This document shows, piece by piece, positions 1-10,091 of a DNA stretch of 64,000 nucleotides. The number at the start of each line of letters is the position of its first letter. Position 1 is the first letter of the stretch. A model generated the notes under the pieces. The model searched no databases, was not told the DNA's origin, and saw nothing but the letters and a program-made list of their open reading frames with translations. Made by a program: the position numbers and the translations under genes. The DNA comes from Brevibacterium sp. ZH18 (GTDB lineage: Bacteria > Actinomycetota > Actinomycetes > Actinomycetales > Brevibacteriaceae), in contig NZ_JALDSX010000006.1 of assembly GCF_022748595.1 (NCBI RefSeq), forward strand, positions 1-64,000. Direction: 5' to 3'.

Positions 1-364
1 CCGCCTCGGCTCTTCTCTGCCTCACTGGGCGACAAGACGCCTGTTGTTACCCAAATGTAACCACGGCGTGTCGCCCGAGATTCTGCGGGTCGATCCCCGC
101 CAATCAAAAAAATCGCACAAGGTTCTTTGTGGGGAGGGTCACAACTGGATACAGTTCAACTTACGTTCAGTCGTTTGTGATGGTCCGTTGAGGAATCACG
201 CAAAGTCGCTGAATAACGGCACTTGACGAAAAGGAAATTTGATCGCAGATGATTCGTAAACCCCTCGAGATTCGCAAAGAGATCTATTCCCTCATCCCCG
301 GGCCGATGCGCCAGTCTGAGAATCATCACGGAAGTCCTCGCGTCACAGTCATTTAGGTCGCGGC
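1..364. other. Intergenic region before the first peptide-transport operon
   Basis: No convincing gene is visible here. The first 59 bases can be read on the plus strand as the tail of an upstream gene (ending ...PVVTQM-stop at 57-59), but this is too short to judge. The rest is more A/T-rich than the genes around it and probably holds the promoter of the operon starting at 365. A weak leaderless-type -10 (TTAGGT, 353-358) lies 6 nt before that ATG. Confidence 0.4.
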
Positions 365-1348
365 ATGGGCAAATACGTTCTCCGGCGGTTCGTCAACTAT
401 TTCATCCTGGCCTTTATCGCCACCGTCACCGCCTACATCACCTCCAGCGCCTTCATGGATCCGGCAGCCCGGTACCGGGGACAGAATCCGCCGCTCTCAG
501 AGGCTTCGATCAAGTCCATCCTCAATGGACACGGGACCAACCCAGATGTTCCGATCCTCGAGCGAACGTGGACCTGGCTGACGAAGATCTTCTTCCACGG
601 AGACTTCTCTACGACGGTCCACAACAACCCGGTCTTCCACGAGATCATGACCCGCGCAGGGGTCAGCCTCAAGCTTCTGCTCATCGGTTCCATCCTCGGG
701 GCTATCCTGGGCGTCGTCCTCGGTGTGTGGGGCGCAGTAAAGCAATACAAGGCCTCTGACCAAACCGTGACTTATGCGTCCTATCTGATCATTGCCACCC
801 CTACATTTGTCATTGGTGTGGTGCTGATGATCATCGCCACCGCTTTCAACGGCCTCATCGGCACAAGTCTCATTCGCTTCTCCGGTGAATATACGGCGGA
901 CATACCGCCGGGCTTCTTCCCCTGGCTCACCGACCAGCTCTCACATATGTTGTTGCCGACTTTGGCATTGGTAATGATGGGCGCTGCCACATATTCGCGT
1001 TATCAGCGTTCAGTGATGCTCGACGTGCTGGCGTCCGATTTCATTCGCACCGCGCGGTCGAAGGGGCGCACCCGCAAGACCGCCTTGGTCAAACACGGCG
1101 TTCGCGTGGCGCTTATCCCGATGTCGACCTACTTCGCCTACGCGTTCGGAACTCTCGTCGCGGGATCGGCGATGCTCGAAGTGGTGTTCTCCTGGCACGG
1201 CATGGGGGAGTTCACGATCAACTCGATCCTGCAATCCGATATCAATGCCGCCGCCGGGTCCGTCCTTTTCATCGCAGTGCTGACTTTGATCTCCTCGACC
1301 CTCTCGGAGATCCTCTACGCTGCCCTCGACCCGCGAGTGAGGATCTGA
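365..1348 (+). CDS. Peptide ABC transporter permease, OppB/DppB type
   Basis: A 327-aa inner-membrane permease of a dipeptide/oligopeptide importer. It has an N-terminal membrane anchor (about residues 8-30), a periplasmic stretch, then five more hydrophobic segments. The cytoplasmic coupling loop typical of this family is seen around residues 225-245 (DFIRTARSKGRTRKTALVKH). It is followed one base later by the OppC-type permease, then by the fused ATPase and the binding protein, so the operon encodes a complete importer. The substrate cannot be read from sequence: peptides are likely, but nickel or oligosaccharide systems share this fold. Confidence 0.93.
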   Translation: MGKYVLRRFVNYFILAFIATVTAYITSSAFMDPAARYRGQNPPLSEASIKSILNGHGTNPDVPILERTWTWLTKIFFHGDFSTTVHNNPVFHEIMTRAGVSLKLLLIGSILGAILGVVLGVWGAVKQYKASDQTVTYASYLIIATPTFVIGVVLMIIATAFNGLIGTSLIRFSGEYTADIPPGFFPWLTDQLSHMLLPTLALVMMGAATYSRYQRSVMLDVLASDFIRTARSKGRTRKTALVKHGVRVALIPMSTYFAYAFGTLVAGSAMLEVVFSWHGMGEFTINSILQSDINAAAGSVLFIAVLTLISSTLSEILYAALDPRVRI

Positions 1349-1349
1349 C

Positions 1350-2267
1350 ATGGCGACTGACCTCCCCATCTCCACGACGCCCGACACCGAGGTTGTGCCT
1401 CGTCGATCGAAGCCCACGTCGCGTCTGTCCCTGGTCTGGCGTCGGCTGCGCTCGACTCCGCGGTTCTGGGTCGGGGGCATCATGCTGGCGTTTTTCGTCC
1501 TCTTCGCACTCTTCGGCAACACGATCAACATCTATACGCCCACCGACCAAGACATCTACGCCCTCAACAAAGCACCCAGCGCACAGCACTGGTTCGGCAC
1601 GAACACCATCGGCCAGGACATCTACGCCCAAACTGTGGCGGGGCTGCAGAAGTCCCTGCTCATCGGCATCATCGCCGGGCCCGCTGCGAGTCTGCTGGCG
1701 GCGATCATCGGATCGACGGCGGGTTACTTCGGTGGTCGCGTCGAGGTGGTCATCGTGTGGTTCATCAACCTCCTGCTCGTGCTGCCCTCGTTCTTCATCC
1801 TCGTCCTCTTGGCTCCGATGCTGCGCCAGCTGTCGTGGATGGCGATCGTCGTCTTCCTCGCTCTGTTCGGGTGGATGATCATGGCGCAGGTCGTGCGGAA
1901 CCAGACGAAGGCCATCAAGGACCGTGACTTCGTCAAGGCGGCGCGGTACATGGGTGTGTCCACTCCACGGATACTGAGCCGGCACATCATTCCGAACGTC
2001 GCATCGATCCTCATCGTCGATGCCACCTTGGGTGTGGTCTCGGCGATACTGACCGAAACCTCGCTGAGCTACTTCAACCTCGGAATACAGAAGCCCGATG
2101 TCTCCATCGGCACACTTCTGGCTGAGGGGTCCGGGGCGGCTGTGACCCGTCCGTGGCTCTTCGTCTTTCCCGCAGGCGTCCTCGTGCTCATGCTCTTCGC
2201 CATCAGCCTGATGGCCGATGCACTCCGCGACGCCATCGATCCCACCTCAGGAGCCAACCGTGACTGA
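1350..2267 (+). CDS. Peptide ABC transporter permease, OppC/DppC type
   Basis: A 305-aa second permease of the same importer. It has an N-terminal OppC_N-type helix (about 38-58), then five membrane segments, and the EAA-like loop DRDFVKAARYMGVSTPRIL around residues 190-210 that contacts the ATPase. The ATG at 1350 follows the stop of the upstream permease by one base. Its own stop (2265-2267) overlaps the GTG start of the ATPase gene, indicating translational coupling. Confidence 0.93.
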   Translation: MATDLPISTTPDTEVVPRRSKPTSRLSLVWRRLRSTPRFWVGGIMLAFFVLFALFGNTINIYTPTDQDIYALNKAPSAQHWFGTNTIGQDIYAQTVAGLQKSLLIGIIAGPAASLLAAIIGSTAGYFGGRVEVVIVWFINLLLVLPSFFILVLLAPMLRQLSWMAIVVFLALFGWMIMAQVVRNQTKAIKDRDFVKAARYMGVSTPRILSRHIIPNVASILIVDATLGVVSAILTETSLSYFNLGIQKPDVSIGTLLAEGSGAAVTRPWLFVFPAGVLVLMLFAISLMADALRDAIDPTSGANRD

Positions 2268-4401
2268 GACTCTCAGCACCAACCAATCCAGCACCAACCA
2301 GTCCACCCCACCTGCACAGGCTCCGATCCTCGAAGTTCGGGACCTGACCGTCACGTTCCCGAACCCCAAAGGCGATGTGACGGCGGTTCGCGGCGTCAAC
2401 TACGAAGTGATGCCCGGCGAGTTCCTGGGCATCGTCGGCGAATCCGGTTCTGGCAAGTCCGTGTCGTCGATGGCCGTGATGGGTCTGCTGCCCTCGACGG
2501 CCCGGATCAACGGCTCGATCAGATACCGGGGTCGTTCTCTGCTGGACATGGATGATCATGAGATGTCGAAGCTGCGTGGTTCCGAGATCGCCATGGTGTT
2601 CCAGGACCCGCTGTCGGCACTGACCCCGGTCTACACGATCGGCGAGCAGATCTCAGAGGGTCTTCTCCTCCACGATCCGCAGCTGTCGAAGGACGCCGCA
2701 CACAGCAGGGCGATCGAGCTGCTGCGCGTCGTCGGCATTCCGGGACCCGAACGTCGGGTCAGGGCATACCCGCACGAGTTCTCCGGAGGTATGCGCCAAC
2801 GTGCCATGATTGCAATCGCGATCGCCAACGATCCGGACCTCATCATCGCCGATGAGCCCACTACTGCCCTCGACGTCACGATTCAGGCCCAGATCCTCGA
2901 CGTCCTGCAGAAGGCCCGTGAGATCACCGGAGCTGCGATTGTGCTCATCACGCACGACCTCGGCGTGGTGGCGGGCAACGCGGATCGCATCGCGGTCATG
3001 TATGCCGGTCGTCTCGTCGAGACCGGGCCCGTTGATCAGGTCTTCGCCCGCCCGCAGATGCCTTATACGACTGGGTTGCTGCGCTCGGTGCCGAACCTGG
3101 CGACAGCCGGAACTCAGCGACTTGTTCCCCTTGAAGGGAAACCGCCCTCGCTGTCGAACATGATCCCGGGGTGTCCTTTCGCACCTCGGTGCCCGATCGC
3201 CCTTGACATCTGCCATGAAGTCGAACCCGAACTGGTCTCCCATGGAACGCCGGATGTCGCCGCTGCCTGCCACCGGGCCGATGAGATCGCCTCGGGACAT
3301 CTGACCGCCGGCACGATCTTCCCTCGGCCCGAACCTGTCGAGAAGCGAGTGAAGAAGGAAGACGCCGACAGAGTCCTCGAGGTCACCGGACTGCAGAAGC
3401 ACTTCCCCCTGCTCAAGGGCGCCGTCTTCAAACGGCAGATCGGAACCGTGCGCGCAGTCGACGGCATCGATCTGGAGATCAGAGAGGGACAGACTCTCGG
3501 CCTGGTCGGGGAGTCGGGCTGCGGCAAGTCGACGACCATCGGCGAGGTTCTGGAGATGGTGGCGCCGCAGAAGGGCACGATCGTCATCAATGGGGTCGAC
3601 GTATCCGAGCTGTCGAAGCGGGACCGTCTGGCCATGCGCAAGGACGTTCAGGTTGTGTTCCAGGATCCGATGGCCGCGATCGACCCGCGGCTGCCGATCG
3701 GAGAGGTGATCGCAGAACCTCTGACGGTCCACAAAGTTCCAGCCAGGCAGCGCAATGACACTGTGGCCGAGATGCTCGAACTGGTGGGACTCGACGCGAG
3801 TATGGCCGATCGGTATCCGCACGAGTTCTCCGGCGGTCAACGCCAGCGCATCGGCATCGCCCGAGCGCTCGTGACCAACCCAAAGCTGCTCGTCCTCGAC
3901 GAACCGGTCTCCGCCCTCGACGTGTCCGTGCAGGCCGGTGTCATCAATCTGCTCGAGGACCTGCGTGATTCACTCGGACTGTCCTACCTCTTCGTCGCCC
4001 ACGACCTGGCAGTCGTGAGGCAGATCGCCGATCACGTTGCGGTGATGTACCTGGGCCGAATCGTCGAATTCGGCTCCTCCGAAGATCTCTACGACAATCC
4101 TCAGCACCCCTACACCAGGGCGCTGATGTCAGCGATCCCGGTACCCGATCCGAAGGTCGAACGCTCGCGTGAGCGAGTGCTCCTCTCCGGTGACCTCCCA
4201 AGCCCGACCGACGAGATCTCCGGGTGCAGCTTCCGCACCCGGTGCCCGCTCTTCTCACTGTTGCCCGAGAGCGACCAGAGCAGATGCACTCGGGACGATC
4301 CCCAGCCTCGGCAGGTGGAGGCGACCCTGGTGGCCTGCCATTTCTCCGAACGAATCAGCGAGCTCGAGCACTCGGGGCGACCGAGGCCGACACAGCACTG
4401 A
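2260..4401 (+). CDS. Fused peptide ABC transporter ATPase (OppD-OppF type)
   Basis: A 713-aa protein with two complete nucleotide-binding domains. Domain 1 has Walker A GESGSGKS, signature SGGMRQR and Walker B LIIADEP. Domain 2 has Walker A GESGCGKS, signature SGGQRQR and Walker B LLVLDEP. Each domain ends in the Cys-rich C-terminal motif of the Opp/Dpp ATPase family (CPFAPRCP and CSFRTRCP). An in-frame ATG exists at 2218, but it lies 50 bases inside the permease gene. The GTG at 2260 follows a good Shine-Dalgarno (CAGGAG) and overlaps the permease stop, so it is preferred. One polypeptide does the work of separate OppD and OppF. Confidence 0.93.
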   Translation: MTETLSTNQSSTNQSTPPAQAPILEVRDLTVTFPNPKGDVTAVRGVNYEVMPGEFLGIVGESGSGKSVSSMAVMGLLPSTARINGSIRYRGRSLLDMDDHEMSKLRGSEIAMVFQDPLSALTPVYTIGEQISEGLLLHDPQLSKDAAHSRAIELLRVVGIPGPERRVRAYPHEFSGGMRQRAMIAIAIANDPDLIIADEPTTALDVTIQAQILDVLQKAREITGAAIVLITHDLGVVAGNADRIAVMYAGRLVETGPVDQVFARPQMPYTTGLLRSVPNLATAGTQRLVPLEGKPPSLSNMIPGCPFAPRCPIALDICHEVEPELVSHGTPDVAAACHRADEIASGHLTAGTIFPRPEPVEKRVKKEDADRVLEVTGLQKHFPLLKGAVFKRQIGTVRAVDGIDLEIREGQTLGLVGESGCGKSTTIGEVLEMVAPQKGTIVINGVDVSELSKRDRLAMRKDVQVVFQDPMAAIDPRLPIGEVIAEPLTVHKVPARQRNDTVAEMLELVGLDASMADRYPHEFSGGQRQRIGIARALVTNPKLLVLDEPVSALDVSVQAGVINLLEDLRDSLGLSYLFVAHDLAVVRQIADHVAVMYLGRIVEFGSSEDLYDNPQHPYTRALMSAIPVPDPKVERSRERVLLSGDLPSPTDEISGCSFRTRCPLFSLLPESDQSRCTRDDPQPRQVEATLVACHFSERISELEHSGRPRPTQH

Positions 4402-4440
4402 CCCATCGATGACCACACAGTGAACAGGAAAGAGGAACTC

Positions 4441-6138
4441 ATGACAATAAGGAAAAAGGCGACAATGGTTGTCGCCGCAACCGCAGCCCTGGGGCTCGCC
4501 CTCTCCGGTTGCCAACAGGACAACAAGGACTCCGCGGGAGTCGACAGCGATAAGGCGAACGAAGAAATCGCGGGCCTGCCGACCATCGACTACCAGAAGG
4601 CCGGCTACGACGAGATCGCCGATGGGGGAACTCTCACCTATCCGATGACCGAGATCCCAGCCAGTCTCAACTATTATCACGCTGACGGCGCGCATGTGGA
4701 CAACAACAACCTCTACGGCACTTCGCTGGGAGGACCAATCCGCATCAAGGACGATGGCACCTGGGAAGTCGACAAGAACTACGCCGAGAGTGTGGAGATC
4801 ACCACTGAAGATCCACTCGTCATCAACGTCAAACTCAACAAGGACGCAGTCTGGGAGGACGGCACTCCGATCGATGTTGAGGATTACAAAGCCTTCTGGG
4901 AGACCCGAGACGGAAAGCACAAGGAATTCGAGGTCGCCTCGACCAAAGGCTACGAGGACATTAAGAGCATCGAGTCTGGTAAAGATAAATACGACGTCAA
5001 CGTGACGTTCAAGACCCCGAACATCGACTGGCCCAACTACATCGGCGCCATGGTCCCGAACGAGATCGCAGAAGACCCCAAGGTGTTCAACAAGGACTAC
5101 GTCAAGAAGGTCCTGCCCTCGAACGGACCGTTCAAAGCCAAGAAAGTCGACAACAAATCGGGCGTCATCACCATGGTCAAGAACGACAAATGGTGGGGTC
5201 AGGAACCCAAACTGGACAAGGTGATTTTCAAGGTCGTCTCCCAGGCGCAGCAGGCTCAGGCCTATGCGAACAAGGAGATCGACCTCGTCGATATCGGCAC
5301 GGACGGCGACTCCTATGAGACGGCCGGAAAGCGCAAAGACGGCGAGATCTACAAGTCACAAGGCATGCAGTGGACGCACGTGACCTTGAATGCTGAGAAG
5401 GGCGCCCTCAAGGAGCAGGAAGTCCGGGACGCGGTCGGTCACGCCATCAACCGCGAGGCCATCGCCCAGGCAGCCATCGGTCCCGTCGAAGCACCGGTGA
5501 CACTGGTCAACAACGTCACCTTCATGCCGGGCCAGGATGGTTACCAGGACAACACGGACGGCAGCCTCGACTTCGATCCGGAAGCCGCGAAGAAGATCCT
5601 CGACGACGCGGGCTGGAAGGCAGGCGATGACGGAGTGCGTGAGAAGGACGGCGAGAAGCTGACATTCAATATCGTCGTCCCCGCCGACACCGCCTCGAAT
5701 GCCCAGCGCGCGGAGCAGATCATGAAGGATCTCAACGAGATCGGCTTCAAGATCAAACTCGAGACCGTCCCGGTCGCCGCGTATTTCGCTGATCACGTGC
5801 TCAACGGCAACTTCGACATGGCCACATTCACCTGGGAGGGCACGGCATTCCCGATTTCGTCCGGGTCGAACCTGTTCTACCCGGCTGATTCCGAGCAGAA
5901 CCATTCGAAGATCTCCAGCGACGCGATCGGGGAGAAGTTCAAGGCCGCAACAAAGACCCTAGACCCAGCCGAGTCGAAGAAGCTGGCGAACGAGGGAGAT
6001 GCAGAAGTGCTCAAACTCAAGCCGCTCATCCCGTTCTACCCGACCCCGTACGTTTGGGGCGTCAAGTCCGACGTGATGAATCTCGGGCCGCGCCAGCTCG
6101 AGAGCCCGGATTGGACGACGATCGGGTTCAAGAAGTGA
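4441..6138 (+). CDS. Peptide ABC transporter substrate-binding lipoprotein (SBP family 5)
   Basis: A 565-aa extracytoplasmic solute-binding protein. The N-terminus is a lipoprotein signal (MTIRKKATMVVAATAALG) ending in lipobox LSGC, so the mature protein would be lipid-anchored at Cys24. The body matches the SBP_bac_5 architecture. The ATG at 4441 has a ribosome site (GGAAAGAGG) just upstream; a GTG at 4420 is in frame but lies upstream of that site. It is the last gene of the operon and is followed by a strong terminator. It has more Lys codons than its neighbours, as expected for an exported binding protein. Confidence 0.93.
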   Translation: MTIRKKATMVVAATAALGLALSGCQQDNKDSAGVDSDKANEEIAGLPTIDYQKAGYDEIADGGTLTYPMTEIPASLNYYHADGAHVDNNNLYGTSLGGPIRIKDDGTWEVDKNYAESVEITTEDPLVINVKLNKDAVWEDGTPIDVEDYKAFWETRDGKHKEFEVASTKGYEDIKSIESGKDKYDVNVTFKTPNIDWPNYIGAMVPNEIAEDPKVFNKDYVKKVLPSNGPFKAKKVDNKSGVITMVKNDKWWGQEPKLDKVIFKVVSQAQQAQAYANKEIDLVDIGTDGDSYETAGKRKDGEIYKSQGMQWTHVTLNAEKGALKEQEVRDAVGHAINREAIAQAAIGPVEAPVTLVNNVTFMPGQDGYQDNTDGSLDFDPEAAKKILDDAGWKAGDDGVREKDGEKLTFNIVVPADTASNAQRAEQIMKDLNEIGFKIKLETVPVAAYFADHVLNGNFDMATFTWEGTAFPISSGSNLFYPADSEQNHSKISSDAIGEKFKAATKTLDPAESKKLANEGDAEVLKLKPLIPFYPTPYVWGVKSDVMNLGPRQLESPDWTTIGFKK

Positions 6139-6164
6139 TGTGATCGTCACGATCCCCCTCAGTC

Positions 6165-6209
6165 GCCGGCCCCGTGGACTCACGTTCTCCCACGGGGCCG
6201 GCTCCTTTT
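6165..6209. terminator. Bidirectional terminator between converging genes
   Basis: A 13-bp perfect stem (GCCGGCCCCGTGG at 6165-6177 with its complement at 6190-6202) and a 12-nt loop, followed by a T-rich run (TCCTTTT). It separates the end of the binding-protein gene from the converging PH-domain gene and can serve both. Confidence 0.88.
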
Positions 6210-6218
6210 GCCCAAGCT

Positions 6219-6782
6219 CTACAGCCTGCTGACGATGTCGAGCAGAATGAGGACGAGACTGACGCCCACGACGCCGAGGTTCCACACCGTTGTGGTGGTG
6301 TCGGTTGAATCGGTCGCGGTGCTCGAATCCTGCTGGTGGTTCTCCCAGCGGCGGAGCAGATCGAAGGATGGGTGGTTGTCCACCGACTCCGGTCGTGTGC
6401 CACCGGTGAGGCCCGAGTCGACTTTGCGGCGGGGCATCCCGGGCGCGTTCCACGGCCGGTATGTGCGTGCAGTCCCGTTCGGTGCGATCGCCATGATGGA
6501 GACGACCGTGCTCAGCCTGATATCTGTGACATTGGAGAAGGGCACAGTGGTGGTGCGCAGGATCTCGCGGATCACGACTTGCTCGGATCCGACGATCACG
6601 GCCGGTCGCCACAGGAGGATGAAGACGAGCCATCCCGCCAGTGCCAGCGGTGGGAGGAACGTTCCGACGGTGTCCCAGGAGCCGCGCACGATCGCGTCGA
6701 TCAGGAGCAGTGCGAGGAATGCCCAGACGATGATGGTGATGATGGGGCCGCTGCGTTGTCTGAGAATGATCGGTGCGCTCAC
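6219..6782 (-). CDS. Membrane protein with bacterial PH-like domain
   Basis: A 187-aa protein with two N-terminal membrane helices (about 13-32 and 38-58), a short PH-like beta region (about 60-125, with VVIREILRTTTVPFSNVTDI) and a C-terminal helix (about 165-185). The layout fits small actinobacterial bPH-domain membrane proteins whose role is unknown. The GTG start lies 6 nt after a TAGGCT -10 box, so the mRNA is probably leaderless. Confidence 0.75.
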   Translation of the reverse strand: MSAPIILRQRSGPIITIIVWAFLALLLIDAIVRGSWDTVGTFLPPLALAGWLVFILLWRPAVIVGSEQVVIREILRTTTVPFSNVTDIRLSTVVSIMAIAPNGTARTYRPWNAPGMPRRKVDSGLTGGTRPESVDNHPSFDLLRRWENHQQDSSTATDSTDTTTTVWNLGVVGVSLVLILLDIVSRL

Positions 6783-6788
6783 CGGCCC

Positions 6789-6794
6789 AGCCTA
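6789..6794 (-). promoter_or_regulatory. -10 box of a leaderless promoter (PH-domain gene)
   Basis: TAGGCT on the minus strand, separated by exactly 6 nt from the GTG at 6782; no Shine-Dalgarno is present. Confidence 0.6.
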
Positions 6795-6857
6795 TCGGCT
6801 ATACGATAAAAGACAGGGATCATTCCCGATTCCCGCTACCTCCGAGGAAGGATAGCC

Positions 6858-7799
6858 ATGCGAATCATCGTGCTCGACGACTACCAGAACGTGGCGGCAG
6901 GCTACGCGAACTGGGAGGCGCTGGGGGCTGAGATCGAATTCGTCTCCCGCCCGATCCGTGACACCGAGGATCTCGTGGCGACTGTGGCCGGCGCCGAGGT
7001 TGTCGTCGCCATGCGTGAGCGCACCCTTTTCTCTGCCGACCGTTTGTCACGCCTGCGTGATCTGAAGCTGCTGGTGACCACCGGCCGGGTCAACGCCTCC
7101 ATCGATCTGGACGCCGCCCGAGCGCGGGGGATCACGGTCTGCGGAACCGAGTCGACCACCTCGGCGACCCCGGAGCTGACCTGGGGGCTCATCCTCTCCG
7201 TCCTGCGCAGCATCCCGTCCGAGGATGCCGGCATGCGGGTCGGCGGTTGGCAGTCCACCGTAGGTGGTGACCTCTTCGGCCACCGACTCGGGATCATCGG
7301 TCTGGGCCGTTTGGGCACGCAGGTGGCCAGGGTCGGGGCCGCCTTCGGGATGGACGTCGTGGCTTGGAGCCAGAACCTCGATGAGGCGCGGGCCGCCGAT
7401 GTCGGGGCACATGCGGTGAGCAAGGAGGAGCTCTTCGCCACCTCCGACGTGCTGAGCCTGCACTACAAGCTCAGCGAGCGCAGCCGCGGACTCGTCTCTG
7501 CCGGTGACCTGGCGCGGATGAAGCCGACGAGCATCTTCATCAATACTTCGCGAACAGGCCTCGTCGACATGGAAGCGTTGCAGGATGCATTGGCGGAAGG
7601 TCGGATTCGCGGCGCGGGAATCGACGTGTATGACACCGAACCGCTGCCAGTCGACCACCCTCTGCGCAGCACTCCGAGGACCGTGCTGACCCCGCACCTG
7701 GGCTACGTCACGGACGACACGTATCGGATCTTCTTCACCCAGGTCGTCGAAGACATCGCCGCGTGGATGGCGGGGGAGCCGGTTCGCACCCTGAAGTGA
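6858..7799 (+). CDS. D-isomer-specific 2-hydroxyacid dehydrogenase family protein
   Basis: A 313-aa NAD(P)-dependent oxidoreductase. The Rossmann motif GLGRLGTQVARVGAAFG (about 147-163) binds the cofactor. The family catalytic set is present: Arg in NTSRTGLVD (about 231), Glu in DTEPLP and His in LTPHLG near the C-terminus. It lacks the ACT domain of SerA. The substrate is not evident; hydroxypyruvate/glyoxylate-type acids are typical. A good ribosome site (GAGGAAGGA) precedes the ATG, and a TACGAT -10 box lies about 50 bases upstream. Confidence 0.85.
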   Translation: MRIIVLDDYQNVAAGYANWEALGAEIEFVSRPIRDTEDLVATVAGAEVVVAMRERTLFSADRLSRLRDLKLLVTTGRVNASIDLDAARARGITVCGTESTTSATPELTWGLILSVLRSIPSEDAGMRVGGWQSTVGGDLFGHRLGIIGLGRLGTQVARVGAAFGMDVVAWSQNLDEARAADVGAHAVSKEELFATSDVLSLHYKLSERSRGLVSAGDLARMKPTSIFINTSRTGLVDMEALQDALAEGRIRGAGIDVYDTEPLPVDHPLRSTPRTVLTPHLGYVTDDTYRIFFTQVVEDIAAWMAGEPVRTLK

Positions 7800-7850
7800 C
7801 GCGCAGGAAGACAGAACTGCGTCAGCTGAATAACCACTCATGCGAGAGCC

Positions 7851-7886
7851 GCTGACGACGAAGCCGCCGCTGACGACGAAGCCGCC
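7851..7886. repeat. Two tandem copies of an 18-bp unit
   Basis: GCTGACGACGAAGCCGCC occurs at 7851-7868 and again at 7869-7886, perfectly repeated. The second copy runs into the left arm of the terminator stem. Confidence 0.9.
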
Positions 7887-7913
7887 GGAGAGAAGATTCT
7901 CTCCGGCGGCTTC
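7878..7913. terminator. Strong terminator between converging genes
   Basis: A 16-bp perfect stem (GAAGCCGCCGGAGAGA at 7878-7893, complement at 7898-7913) with a 4-nt loop. It lies between the dehydrogenase and the converging aldo/keto reductase. Confidence 0.82.
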
Positions 7914-7962
7914 TCAGTCTCTTGAGCGATGAAGTCTCACATCGCTGAAGAATCTGTCAGGC

Positions 7963-8862
<900 letters not shown>

Positions 8863-9020
8863 CTACAACGCGGCGACCACAGAGTTGTATTCCCAGTTGC
8901 CAGGTGCGGTCCTCAGACAAGAAGCCCGAGCAACCTATCAACATGAGCGCTGGTCAAGGATCCGGACCGGGCGTGACGAGACTGCCACAGCAGGAATGCC
9001 TCGGGTGAGTGAAACACGGT

Positions 9021-9026
9021 TAGATT
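9021..9026 (+). promoter_or_regulatory. -10 box of a leaderless promoter (lipoprotein gene)
   Basis: TAGATT followed by 6 nt and then the ATG at 9033; no Shine-Dalgarno is present. Confidence 0.65.
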
Positions 9027-9032
9027 GGGACG

Positions 9033-10004
9033 ATGCGCACCACACCTTCTGCACACAGAATCACTCTGGTCGCGATCACCCTCGCAGCGTTGATCATCGG
9101 ACTGTCAGGGTGCATCGGTCGGGCAGACCTCAGCGACCGTGCAGACGAGATCGAGGCTGCGCTCTCCGCACTGCCCGGAGTCGAAAAGATCAGTGGCGAA
9201 TATCAGAACGGCTTCGATTCAGGCCGGCGGCTTGTCTACAGGGTAGATATGGCACCTGGAGCGACCGACGGCGACCTGGTCAACGTGGCAGAGACTCTCA
9301 ACAGTGAAGCCGGGGACGACTTCGTCAACTTTGAGCGAGATCTGACGTTGAGGTTGCCCCACATTTCTGTCGCACTCAACGGCAAACCAGACATCGGCCA
9401 GCTGAGGCAGCAATTGCCGCGACTGAGGAGCCTGACGTCAGCGCTGAGCGCAGAGACGCTGAGCTGGGAGGCCAACAACGACAATGATCTCGACGATTCG
9501 CTGACGATCCGGGATAGCGATGGGGACGCTTTCACCGTGCTGTCCGCTGTCAGAGATGTGTTCGGGTCGCAACAGATGCGAGTCAATTATGGAAACTCCG
9601 GGACCTCGGCATGGGAGGTGGAGTTTCCCTATTCTCTGCAGGCACAGAACACACTGGCTGCCGCGCTTCATTCGGGCACCAGGGAGATGAACAAGATCGA
9701 GATCGATGATGACCATGTGACCTTTGCCTCCGCGCGTCTCACCACCGAGGCGAATGCCACGACGAAGCTCACGACGCTCATCGATCAGATCAATGGCGGC
9801 ACGTCAGAGCCATGGAGATTTACCTGGTTGGCGGAGCAGCCCGGCGGACGTCAGAACAATAAGACGCCGGGAGGAACGGTGAGCGTTGGTGCCTGCACCT
9901 ATGACATGAAGAGCAACAGTGAACGGGAACCGGCACGCTTCCTGACGTCGAATGCGCTGAAGATTCAGGACACATTGCGCGCGAAATACGATACCTGCCC
10001 CTAG
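9033..10004 (+). CDS. Predicted lipoprotein of unknown function
   Basis: A 323-aa exported protein. The signal peptide (MRTTPSAHRITLVAITLAAL) ends in lipobox LSGC, giving lipidation at Cys27. The rest is soluble and repeats a pattern of roughly 90 residues (ALSALPGVEKISGEY, LRSLTSALSAETLSWE, TTKLTTLIDQINGG), suggesting duplicated small alpha/beta modules. I do not recognise the family. Transcription looks leaderless. It stands alone, converging with apt. Confidence 0.75.
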   Translation: MRTTPSAHRITLVAITLAALIIGLSGCIGRADLSDRADEIEAALSALPGVEKISGEYQNGFDSGRRLVYRVDMAPGATDGDLVNVAETLNSEAGDDFVNFERDLTLRLPHISVALNGKPDIGQLRQQLPRLRSLTSALSAETLSWEANNDNDLDDSLTIRDSDGDAFTVLSAVRDVFGSQQMRVNYGNSGTSAWEVEFPYSLQAQNTLAAALHSGTREMNKIEIDDDHVTFASARLTTEANATTKLTTLIDQINGGTSEPWRFTWLAEQPGGRQNNKTPGGTVSVGACTYDMKSNSEREPARFLTSNALKIQDTLRAKYDTCP

Positions 10005-10091
10005 CCGACGCTTCCTGGCCAGTGATGTGTTTCAGCCTGGCAGAGTGCAGGGCAGCTGAAGTTTCGTCATTGCCGATTCAGCTGCTGAGGA

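Noticed and set aside
44-226. 60-codon open frame at the left edge
   Set aside because: No ribosome site, unusual composition and no protein-like pattern; treated as intergenic.
10005-10091. Terminator between the lipoprotein gene and apt
   Set aside because: Only an 8-bp CAGCTGAA/TTCAGCTG pairing with a 16-nt loop and no T-run; too weak to call.
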